Assembly: GCA_025923075.1 (NCBI GenBank)
Contig: JAICGN010000012.1
Coordinates: forward strand, 1-58,956
Source of the DNA: Chitinophagaceae bacterium
GTDB lineage: Bacteria > Bacteroidota > Bacteroidia > Chitinophagales > Chitinophagaceae
DNA: 58,956 nucleotides
Direction of reading: 5' to 3'
Both the position numbers and the translations under genes were made by a program. Under the pieces are notes generated by a model. The model worked only from the letters and a program-made list of their open reading frames with translations, was not told the DNA's origin and searched no databases. Of the stretch, positions 35,137 to 42,484 are shown one piece after another (positions within the stretch are counted from its first letter, which is position 1; every line of letters starts with the position of its first letter).

Positions 35137-36930
35137 ATGGCAAATCCGTTGGAAGTTTATCAACAGCAAATTGCGAATCATAGCACTGGACTTGCAAAAC
35201 TTAAAAAAAGAGGCGTTTTATTTGGCTGGCTCAGGTTTCTGAGTTTGGCGCTTGCATTTGTAAGTCTGTGGTGGATATGGACAAACGATTTCTTTATCCT
35301 GCTTCCTCTACCTGCTGTCTTTATTGGCCTGTTTCTTTTTATTCTTGCCAAACATTTAACTAATAATGATGCGATCGAAAATCTGCGCCGGCTGATCCGG
35401 ATCAGTGAAACTGAGATCGAAGTGTTAAATCATCATTTTACACACCTGCCAAATGGGGAAGAATCCAAACCAGAAAATCATGAATATTCAAATGATCTCG
35501 ATATTTTCGGAAGGGCATCGTTGTATCAATATATTAACCGCTGCACATCGGAACAGGGAAAAAAAATGCTCGCAAACTGGTTCTTATCTCCATCTTCTTC
35601 AAAAACCATTGTTGAAAGACAGGAAGCAGTAAAAGAACTTGCACAACAAGTTGAATGGAGACAGCAATTACAATCTTACGGTATTGCACATTCAATCACC
35701 ATTGCAACAGAAAATAAAATTGAAAGCTGGATTGATGAACCTTCACGCTTTATAAATAAGTTACATTGGAAATTATTACGGTTTGTACTCCCGGCAATCA
35801 GTTTTACATTCCTTGTATTGCATCTCGGCAATAGTCTCCCATCAAATGCTTTTTATCCGTTGATGATTTTAATGCTTGCAATTTCCTTGGGTATTTCCAA
35901 ACTAGTAATGCCGGAATATGCCAAGCTCAATAAGATAGCGCCGCAGCTTGAAACGCTGTCAGACAGCGTAGCATGGATAGAAAAAGCATATTTCAAAAGT
36001 GACTTACTGGCGCGTCTGAAAAATAAATACGTTGACAGGACAGTCAGATCATCGCATACGATAAAAAACCTGAAAACAATTTTAGACAGAACAGACATAC
36101 GCCTAAACCCTCTTGTTTTTATACCTCTCAATACGTTTGTTTTCTGGGATCTTCAGCAGATCCTGATACTTGAGACCTGGAAAAAAGAAAATAGACATCA
36201 TATTAATGATTGGTTTCATTCGCTGGCAGAAATCGAATCACTTTCATCGCTTGGCAATCTCTCTTTCAATAATCCTGGCTGGGCTTTCCCGGTCATTTCA
36301 GATCAACACGGAATATTGATTGCTGATTCTCTTGGCCATCCATTAATTCCAAAAGAAAATCTTGTCAAAAATTCCTTTTCAACCAGGGAGTCTGGCGGAT
36401 TGAACTTAATCACCGGTTCAAACATGGCAGGAAAAAGTACATTTTTAAGAAGCGTGGGTGTCAATATAGTGCTGGCAATGATGGGTTCACCGGTGTATGC
36501 GGGTTCATTTACTGTTTCAAACATGAAAGTTATCAGCAGCATGCGTATCAATGATAACCTGGAAGAGAATACATCTACATTCTATGCCGAATTGAAAAAA
36601 TTGAAAGAAGTGATCGAATCAGTTTATCGCAATGAAAAAGTTTTCCTTTTACTCGATGAAATACTAAGAGGCACGAATTCTGCCGACAGGCATACCGGCT
36701 CAAAAGCATTGATCAAGCAATTGATACAGCACCATGCAGTAGGGTTGATTGCTACACACGATCTTGAACTTGCAAAACTCGCTGATGAGTTTCCGGAAAA
36801 ACTTCACAATTATCATTTCGACGTGCAGGTGGCTGGTGACGAATTATACTTCGATTACAAATTGAAAAGAGGCATCTGCAATAGCATGAATGCCTCTTTA
36901 TTAATGAAAAAAATCGGGATCGAACTGTAG
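35137..36930 (+). CDS. Membrane-anchored MutS-family ATPase
   Basis: From the ATG at 35137 the protein has 597 residues (an upstream start at 35059 would add 26 hydrophobic, unconserved residues). Two N-terminal transmembrane helices (LRFLSLALAFVSLWWIW and LPAVFIGLFLFILAK) are followed by a MutS core/lever region and a C-terminal ABC-type ATPase. Walker A is TGSNMAGKST at about residue 426, Walker B is FLLLDEILRGTNSADRH and the switch His is in LIATHDLEL. It lacks the mismatch-binding N-terminal domain of MutS. This DNA-mismatch-repair-like membrane family is common in Bacteroidota. Its function is not established. Confidence 0.88.
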   Translation: MANPLEVYQQQIANHSTGLAKLKKRGVLFGWLRFLSLALAFVSLWWIWTNDFFILLPLPAVFIGLFLFILAKHLTNNDAIENLRRLIRISETEIEVLNHHFTHLPNGEESKPENHEYSNDLDIFGRASLYQYINRCTSEQGKKMLANWFLSPSSSKTIVERQEAVKELAQQVEWRQQLQSYGIAHSITIATENKIESWIDEPSRFINKLHWKLLRFVLPAISFTFLVLHLGNSLPSNAFYPLMILMLAISLGISKLVMPEYAKLNKIAPQLETLSDSVAWIEKAYFKSDLLARLKNKYVDRTVRSSHTIKNLKTILDRTDIRLNPLVFIPLNTFVFWDLQQILILETWKKENRHHINDWFHSLAEIESLSSLGNLSFNNPGWAFPVISDQHGILIADSLGHPLIPKENLVKNSFSTRESGGLNLITGSNMAGKSTFLRSVGVNIVLAMMGSPVYAGSFTVSNMKVISSMRINDNLEENTSTFYAELKKLKEVIESVYRNEKVFLLLDEILRGTNSADRHTGSKALIKQLIQHHAVGLIATHDLELAKLADEFPEKLHNYHFDVQVAGDELYFDYKLKRGICNSMNASLLMKKIGIEL

Positions 36931-36954
36931 AGGCAGGGCATGCCCTGTCTCTAC
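36927..36954. repeat. 28-bp near-perfect palindrome between convergent genes
   Basis: GTAGAGGCAGGGCA is followed at once by TGCCCTGTCTCTAC. The arms pair completely except for one G-U. It overlaps the stop of the MutS-like gene and lies 10 bp from the rseP stop. No T-run follows, so a role in transcription end is possible but not typical. Confidence 0.6.
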
Positions 36955-36964
36955 AAAAGAAATA

Positions 36965-38314
36965 TTATTTAAACCACCTCGATATATCAAGCCCTAATGC
37001 ATAGGCCATAAGACCCAGGAGAAGCACCATTCCTACCATTTGGGAATATTCCATAAACTTATCGCTTGGCTTATGTCCCGTTACCATTTCATAGAAAGTA
37101 AACAATGCATGCCCACCATCCAGCGCAGGGATCGGAAGCACATTCATAAACGCAAGTATAATAGAAAAAACAGCCGTCAGCGTCCAGAAACCCTGCCAGT
37201 GCCATTGACCGGGATAAGCATCACCTATACTAAAGATACTACCCAATGAATCGCTCACTTTTATTTCACTCGATGTAAAAAGCTGTTTAAGATTTTTCAT
37301 ATACTTTCCTAAGGTTTCCCAGCACTTGTGCCAACCAGCGGGGATAGATTCAAGGAAATTATACTTTATATGATTTGTTCCCAATATGTCTTCCATTGAT
37401 TTATAAGCTAAAAATGTCCGGCCTTTTTTATCAATATACATCGAGACATTTATTGTATCCTTTGCATTTCTTAAAAAAGTAAGTGAAATAGTCGTGTCTT
37501 TATAATTCTCAGATTCCTTAGGTCGATCTGTATTGAACGCAACCGGCGTACCTGCAAAATTGATCAGGCTATCCCCTTTCCTCAATTCATCACCCTCAAT
37601 TTTTGCTTCTTTTAAAACCGTGTCAACTATAAGTGGAATTCTCACATAGGTAAATCCGCCAAGCCTGTTTTTATTCAGTTGCCCAACAAAGCCTTTAGGA
37701 ATTTGTACCTCAAGTATTTGTCCGTTCCGGTCTACCGTAATTGATTTGGCTTCGTTCATAATGATCTCAGAACCCAGCGTACCAACTTTTTCAATAGGCT
37801 TACCGTCAACGGCAAATATTTTATCACCATCAACTAATCCAATTTTTTTGCCAAGGCTGTCCGCATAGATACCATATTTAAGATTACTGACAGGCACATA
37901 CTTATCGCCCCAAACCCAAAGAATAAAAATGAAAATGATAATTGCGAGTATCACGTTGACGGTAACTCCTCCGAGCATAATGATCAAGCGTTGCCATGCT
38001 GGTTTGCTTCTGAATTCGTAAGGTTCAGGTGGTTTTTTCATGGCCTCTTTATCCATACTCTCATCGATCATTCCTGAAATTTTTACATACCCACCGAGGG
38101 GTATCCAGCCAATACCATATTCGGTTTCTCCTACCTTCTTTTTAAAAAGCGAGAACCATGGGTTGAAAAACAAAAAGAATTTTTCAACTCTGCATCCAAA
38201 CCACTTGGCAGTGATGTAGTGGCCAAATTCATGTAAAACAATCAATATTGAGAAAGACAGGATGAATTGCCCTGCTTTTACTGCTATCACATTCAGATCT
38301 GCTAATAGTATCAT
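36965..38314 (-). CDS. rseP: Site-2 RIP metalloprotease RseP
   Basis: This 449-residue zinc intramembrane protease cleaves membrane-bound regulators such as anti-sigma factors. The active-site HEFGH is at residues 28-32 in the first helix and the third zinc ligand region is IPALDGGHALF near residue 400. A periplasmic PDZ region lies between (SLGKKIGLVDGDKIFAVDGK). It follows dxr by 120 bp in the same orientation, an arrangement common in many bacteria. The anti-sigma-like protein near 4 kb is one conceivable but unproven substrate. Confidence 0.94.
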   Translation of the reverse strand: MILLADLNVIAVKAGQFILSFSILIVLHEFGHYITAKWFGCRVEKFFLFFNPWFSLFKKKVGETEYGIGWIPLGGYVKISGMIDESMDKEAMKKPPEPYEFRSKPAWQRLIIMLGGVTVNVILAIIIFIFILWVWGDKYVPVSNLKYGIYADSLGKKIGLVDGDKIFAVDGKPIEKVGTLGSEIIMNEAKSITVDRNGQILEVQIPKGFVGQLNKNRLGGFTYVRIPLIVDTVLKEAKIEGDELRKGDSLINFAGTPVAFNTDRPKESENYKDTTISLTFLRNAKDTINVSMYIDKKGRTFLAYKSMEDILGTNHIKYNFLESIPAGWHKCWETLGKYMKNLKQLFTSSEIKVSDSLGSIFSIGDAYPGQWHWQGFWTLTAVFSIILAFMNVLPIPALDGGHALFTFYEMVTGHKPSDKFMEYSQMVGMVLLLGLMAYALGLDISRWFK

Positions 38315-38434
38315 AGTTATATTACCCCAACTCCTAAAGGGGCATTTAAAAGCTTTTAAAATGGTGGCAAATATCTTATATAATTAGTTAGTGAAAGCAG
38401 AAAATTTTTATTTCCCGTTCAGGACCCAGGGGGT

Positions 38435-39655
38435 TTAGAGTTTAATTGTATCAGCGGCAAAATTCCGTGCCTCCCCATCGCTTTCAAAGTAGTCGTCCAA
38501 AGTGGGTTTATCAATAAAAGACACATGTTCCATGGTTTTTTCGATCAGATCGGTCATCTCCAGAAAACCGATCCTGTTTTTTAAGAACGCATAGACTGCT
38601 ATCTCATTCGCTGCATTCAAAACGCAGGGAAGATTGCCCCCTTTATTCAGCGCCTCGATTGATAATGCGAGGTTTCGGAAAGTCCGGATATCAGGCTCTT
38701 CAAACGTCAGTGTATTCATTTTCTTAAAATCAAAACGGGGAAACTTATTGTGTAGTCGGTGTGGAAATGCCAATGCATATTGAATTGGCAGTTTCATATC
38801 TGGCATTCCCAATTGCGCTTTTATGCTTCCATCTTCAAATTGCACCATACTGTGAATAACACTTTGAGGATGAATAATGACCTGTATCTGTTCCGGCCGA
38901 AGATTGAATAGGTACTTGGCTTCGATCATTTCAAGTCCCTTATTCATAAGGGTAGCGGAATCAATGCTGATCTTGGCGCCCATGTTCCAGTTAGGATGCT
39001 GCAGTGCGTGCTCTCTTTTTACATTGACCAGGAAATTTGGCTTTCTTCCCAGAAAAGGACCACCGGATGCCGTAAGAATAATTTTTTCAATGCGGTTTCT
39101 TGTCTCGCCTACCAGGCATTGAAAAATAGCAGAGTGCTCCGAATCAACAGGAATCACCGGCGCGCGGTGCTCCACGGCCTTCTGCATTATTATATCGCCT
39201 GCAACAACTAAAGTTTCTTTGTTTGCAAGAGCAATTGTTTTGCTATTTTCAATCGCCTTTAATGTTGGTTTTAATCCTGCAAAACCAACAATTGATGCGA
39301 GCATGACGTCATAACAATCCATGGAAGCTACTTCTTCCAATGCTTTTTCGCCACAAAAAACTTTTATATCTGTGGATGCTAATGCTTCTTTTACTTTCTG
39401 ATACTTACTTTCATCACCAATAACAACAATATTAGGATTGAATTGTAACGCTTGCTGAATAAGCAGATCATCGTTTGTTTGAGCAGTCAGTACTTCAGCA
39501 GAAAATTTATCAGGATTGCTTTCAATTACATTCAAGGCCTGCGTTCCAATGGAACCGGTAGAACCAAACAAGGCTATTCTTCTTATAGTAGCAGTTTTTC
39601 CCTGTGATGTTTTCTCAGGCGCTTCAGATGTTGAGTGTTCAAAAAAGACTTTCAT
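38435..39655 (-). CDS. dxr: 1-deoxy-D-xylulose-5-phosphate reductoisomerase
   Basis: Dxr makes MEP, the first committed intermediate of the non-mevalonate isoprenoid pathway, using NADPH and a divalent metal. The 406 residues show the NADPH-binding GSTGSIGTQALNVI, ALANKETLVVAGD, VPVDSEHSAIFQCL, the flexible-loop and substrate block ILTASGGPFLG and SIDSATLMNKGLEMIEA, and the metal and substrate residues in HPQSVIHSMVQFEDGS. The first 25 or so residues are an unconserved extension. An internal start is possible but the annotated ATG is the first. Confidence 0.95.
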   Translation of the reverse strand: MKVFFEHSTSEAPEKTSQGKTATIRRIALFGSTGSIGTQALNVIESNPDKFSAEVLTAQTNDDLLIQQALQFNPNIVVIGDESKYQKVKEALASTDIKVFCGEKALEEVASMDCYDVMLASIVGFAGLKPTLKAIENSKTIALANKETLVVAGDIIMQKAVEHRAPVIPVDSEHSAIFQCLVGETRNRIEKIILTASGGPFLGRKPNFLVNVKREHALQHPNWNMGAKISIDSATLMNKGLEMIEAKYLFNLRPEQIQVIIHPQSVIHSMVQFEDGSIKAQLGMPDMKLPIQYALAFPHRLHNKFPRFDFKKMNTLTFEEPDIRTFRNLALSIEALNKGGNLPCVLNAANEIAVYAFLKNRIGFLEMTDLIEKTMEHVSFIDKPTLDDYFESDGEARNFAADTIKL

Positions 39656-39681
39656 GTAATAGTTAAAACCCGTTTACTTTA

Positions 39682-41202
39682 TTAATTATTATCACCTGCC
39701 TGTGCGGTAGGCAGGCTCCACTTTACCAATTCATCTGCAATTTTCCGGTCATTGCTCAGTCGTGGCACTTTATTTTGTCCCCCCAATTTACCGATAGATT
39801 TCATGTAATCAATAAATCCATTTTTTCTGACGGCGGTTATTTTTAATGGCGACAAGATGTTACCGCTGATCAGGTCGTCATAATACACATTCTTCTTCCT
39901 GAGGTTGACTTCCACCTTAGTCGCAAATGAATTAATATCTCCGGGTTTGTTTTCAAATTCTATAAACCATTCGTGGTATGATTTGCCATCAGTTTTACTT
40001 ACAAACGGCGCCACCGTAAACTCAGTGATCCGGACCTTTTCATCTTCAGCAGCTTTCAAAATGCTGTATTCCACTTCCTCGCCAATCACGTGTTCGCCAA
40101 ATGCCGAAATGAAATGTTTAGTTCTTCCCGTAACTACCAGCCTGTAAGGTTCTGTCGAAACAAATTTTACGGTATCGCCAAGATTGTAACCCCAAAGACC
40201 TGCATTGCTGTTAATGATCATGGCATAATTCTCTCCAACTTTTACATCTTTTAATGAGAGCCTTGTTGGATCAGCATCATGAATCTCTGAAGCCGGGATA
40301 AATTCGAAATATATCCCACTATTTGTGTTTAATAAAAGTCCATCGGCAATTTGAGAATCCTGGAAAGCAAAAAAGCCTTCACTGGCGGGGAACAACTCTA
40401 TGCAAGCTATTTTTCTGCCAATACTCTCAAACAGCTTTGCCTTATAGGGCTCAAAATTCACTCCACCCTGTACCATTACGCTGAAGTTGGGAAACAGTTC
40501 TCCAACTTTTTTTCCACTTCGTTTTATCAATTCATCAAAATACATCTGCATCCAGGGTGGTATACCACTGATGAGGGTCATATCTTGTTTGATCGTCTCA
40601 TCCACAATTTTATTCAACTTGGTTTCCCAATCTTCAATGCAGTTTGTTTCATAAGAAGGCATCTGGTTTGCCCTCAGGTATTTCGGAACATGATGATTTA
40701 CGATTCCGCTTAGCCTTCCTGTTGGTATTCCTCCTACCCTTTCCAACTCAGGTGAGCCGGATAAGAAGATCAATTTACCATCTGCAAATCTTGTGTTTCC
40801 TGTTTCCGCCATGTAGCATAACAAAGCATTGCGGGCGGTATTTATATGATTAGGTATCGAATCTTTTGTAATTGGAATATACTTGGTACCGCTTGTTGTA
40901 CCGGACGTTTTAGCAAAATAGATCGGTCGTCCCTTCCATAAGACATTGTGCCGGCCCTCTTTTATTTTATCGATCCATGGCCGCATTTGTTCGTAATCCT
41001 GGATAGGAATCGACTGCTTAAACTCTTCGTATTTACTTACTTTATCAAGCCCTATGGACTTGCCATATTCGGTAGCCTTCCCAACTTTGATCAGGTGTTG
41101 GAGAATATCCTCCTGGTCAGCCAGGGCCGTAACCATCCCTTTCCTGATACCTTTATATATATATGATGCGAACGGTTTCGCTAAAAACGACTTGATTTTC
41201 AT
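39682..41202 (-). CDS. GH3-family acyl-adenylate-type protein
   Basis: This 506-residue protein belongs to the bacterial branch of the GH3 fold (ANL-like adenylating enzymes). Visible blocks are the nucleotide loop YFAKTSGTTSGTKYIPIT, VMVQGGVNFEPYKAKLFESI, ELFPASEGFFAFQDSQ and VVTGRTKHFISAFGEHVIGE. Plant relatives conjugate jasmonate or auxin to amino acids. In Bacteroidota the substrate is unknown, so no such role is implied. The last residues (SLPTAQAGDNN) are encoded by a CCTGCCT/AGGCAGG palindrome that seems to have altered the C-terminus. Confidence 0.88.
   Translation of the reverse strand: MKIKSFLAKPFASYIYKGIRKGMVTALADQEDILQHLIKVGKATEYGKSIGLDKVSKYEEFKQSIPIQDYEQMRPWIDKIKEGRHNVLWKGRPIYFAKTSGTTSGTKYIPITKDSIPNHINTARNALLCYMAETGNTRFADGKLIFLSGSPELERVGGIPTGRLSGIVNHHVPKYLRANQMPSYETNCIEDWETKLNKIVDETIKQDMTLISGIPPWMQMYFDELIKRSGKKVGELFPNFSVMVQGGVNFEPYKAKLFESIGRKIACIELFPASEGFFAFQDSQIADGLLLNTNSGIYFEFIPASEIHDADPTRLSLKDVKVGENYAMIINSNAGLWGYNLGDTVKFVSTEPYRLVVTGRTKHFISAFGEHVIGEEVEYSILKAAEDEKVRITEFTVAPFVSKTDGKSYHEWFIEFENKPGDINSFATKVEVNLRKKNVYYDDLISGNILSPLKITAVRKNGFIDYMKSIGKLGGQNKVPRLSNDRKIADELVKWSLPTAQAGDNN
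39695..39715. repeat. CCTGCCT palindrome at the GH3 gene 3' end
   Basis: CCTGCCT and AGGCAGG arms flank GTGCGGT. The repeat encodes most of the last residues of the GH3 protein. Related palindromes lie at 34562-34587 next to the tmRNA and at 43645-43664 inside polX. Confidence 0.6.
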
Positions 41203-41294
41203 ACCCTAAGTAAACTGCAAGCTAAGATGAATTGCAAATATAAAAGAAGGCATTTCAAATCGCCCGGCTGTGAATATAAATCTTTGATAATCTG

Positions 41295-41325
41295 TTTGCC
41301 GGATGGCCATTTCCCCCTACCTTTG
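41295..41325 (+). promoter_or_regulatory. Promoter of rplU-rpmA
   Basis: TTTG (41295-41298), a 19-bp spacer and TACCTTTG (41318-41325) match the Bacteroidota housekeeping promoter consensus TTTG-N19-TAnnTTTG. The ATG of rplU is 20 bp downstream. Confidence 0.8.
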
Positions 41326-41345
41326 CCCTCCTTAATTTTAAAGCT

Positions 41346-41663
41346 ATGATAGCAGTTGTAAAAATAGCCGGTCAGCAATATAAAGTTGAAAAAGACCAGA
41401 CTTTGTATGTGCCCCATATCGAAGGCAGTGCCGGTGACAAAGTTGATCTTGAAGTATTAATGGCCGATGCGGATGGAAAACTTTCATTGGGTACTGATAT
41501 AAAAACAAAAGTGAAAGCTGAGATTCTTGAACATGTAAAGGGTGATAAAGTAATTGCCTATAAACAAAAAAGGAGAAAAGGCTTTCGTAAAAAGAAAGGA
41601 CATCGTACGTTGTACACACAGATCAAGATCAATAGCATTACTAATAAGAAGTCTGAAGCATGA
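41346..41663 (+). CDS. rplU: 50S ribosomal protein L21
   Basis: L21 is a structural protein of the large ribosomal subunit bound to 23S rRNA. The 105-residue protein opens MIAVVKIAGQQYKVEKDQTL and has the conserved EILEHVKGDKVIAYKQKRRK and the RNA-binding signature KKGHRTLYTQIKI near the C-terminus. It is followed 74 bp later by rpmA (L27), the universal bacterial arrangement. It is driven by a clear consensus promoter. Confidence 0.97.
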   Translation: MIAVVKIAGQQYKVEKDQTLYVPHIEGSAGDKVDLEVLMADADGKLSLGTDIKTKVKAEILEHVKGDKVIAYKQKRRKGFRKKKGHRTLYTQIKINSITNKKSEA

Positions 41664-41737
41664 GTCTGATAATATCAGACATTTGACTTCTTACATCAAC
41701 AAGAAAAAGAAATTCGCAAACTTAAAATTCATTTCTC

Positions 41738-41998
41738 ATGGCACATAAAAAAGGTGAAGGCAGTGTAAAGAACGGTCGTGACTCACAAAGCAAACGCCTT
41801 GGTGTAAAAATTTATGGTGGTCAACCTGCTATTGCTGGCAACATTATCGTTCGCCAACGCGGCACTGTTTATCATCCGGGAAAAAATGTTGGTGTTGGTA
41901 AAGATTATTCGTTGTTTGCATTAGCTGATGGTATGGTTGAATTCAAAAAAGGAAAGAACAACAGAACTTTTGTTTCAGTAACTCCTGTTGAAGCCTAA
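41738..41998 (+). CDS. rpmA: 50S ribosomal protein L27
   Basis: L27 sits by the peptidyl-transferase centre of the 50S subunit. The 86 residues begin [20 protein letters not shown], with the flexible basic N-terminus directly exposed and no cleavable extension of the Firmicutes type. The family signature [19 protein letters not shown] follows. It is co-transcribed with rplU. Downstream is the promoter of a tiny lysine-rich peptide. Confidence 0.97.
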   Translation: MAHKKGEGSVKNGRDSQSKRLGVKIYGGQPAIAGNIIVRQRGTVYHPGKNVGVGKDYSLFALADGMVEFKKGKNNRTFVSVTPVEA

Positions 41999-42115
41999 CG
42001 TTTTTTTCTTCGCTGAAGTGATGAATCATCACTTAAAAAATATAAAAGAAGTTGAAAGTTGAATGATGTTGAAAAAAGTAATCAACATCGCCGTTCAAAC
42101 TTTGTGGAAAAAATT

Positions 42116-42146
42116 TTTGATAGTTTAAATATTAATTCTATTTTTA
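42116..42146 (+). promoter_or_regulatory. Promoter of the lysine-rich peptide gene
   Basis: TTTG (42116-42119), a 19-bp spacer and TATTTTTA (42139-42146) match the consensus except for the last base. It lies 39 bp before the peptide ATG. Confidence 0.6.
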
Positions 42147-42185
42147 CTATCGTTAATTTATTTCTAACCGTTAAATTCTAAACAA

Positions 42186-42257
42186 ATGGCAACTAAGAAA
42201 AAAGCAGCAAAGAAAAAAGCAGCTCCTAAAAAGAAAGCAGCTAAGAAGAAAAAGTAA
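42186..42257 (+). CDS. Lysine/alanine-rich histone H1-like mini-protein (23 residues)
   Basis: This short ATG-initiated frame encodes MATKKKAAKKKAAPKKKAAK and three more lysines. It is built from K-K-K-A-A repeats with one proline, as in the C-terminal tails of histone H1 and bacterial H1-like proteins. It has its own near-consensus promoter and a strong terminator 16 bp after its stop, which supports it being a real expressed gene. DNA or RNA binding through charge is the obvious inference. Very short AKKK peptides are easily missed in annotation. Confidence 0.75.
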   Translation: MATKKKAAKKKAAPKKKAAKKKK

Positions 42258-42272
42258 GTTAACCTTTCTCAT

Positions 42273-42305
42273 AAAAGTCCCTCGCAATGCGGGGGACTTT
42301 TTTTT
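42273..42305 (+). terminator. Terminator of the lysine-rich peptide gene
   Basis: AAAAGTCCCTCGC pairs with GCGGGGGACTTTT around an AAT loop (one G-U) and runs into eight T's. It is a strong Rho-independent terminator. Confidence 0.9.
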
Positions 42306-42456
42306 GCCCCGGCCCCTCTAAAGGGGGAATAAGGAAATGTATGATGAAGCCCCCACTTCCGGCTTTGAAATTATGTCTTTTCTATTGGTAAATTTGGTTT
42401 TGAACTTATACAATCAATAACTTGGTACACATTTTAAAATAAGAATCTCAAAAAAT

Positions 42457-42472
42457 CTCCGCCTTGGCGGAG
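42457..42472. repeat. CTCCGCC palindrome upstream of polX
   Basis: CTCCGCC-TT-GGCGGAG is a 7-bp inverted repeat ending 12 bp before the polX ATG. A TTG inside it opens the same frame but is unlikely to be the real start. It resembles the palindrome in hisB. Confidence 0.6.
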
Positions 42473-42484
42473 TTAAGGGAATTT

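Noticed and set aside
39682-41202. Plant hormone conjugation implied by the GH3 name
   Set aside because: Bacterial GH3-fold proteins are widespread and uncharacterised. Nothing here points to auxin or jasmonate.
42016-42034. AAGTGATGA-A-TCATCACTT palindrome after rpmA as a terminator
   Set aside because: It is followed by A's, not T's, in the direction of transcription. A regulatory role cannot be supported.
42464-42484. TTG start extending PolX by seven residues
   Set aside because: The codon lies inside a palindromic repeat, and the ATG at 42485 gives the normal family N-terminus.
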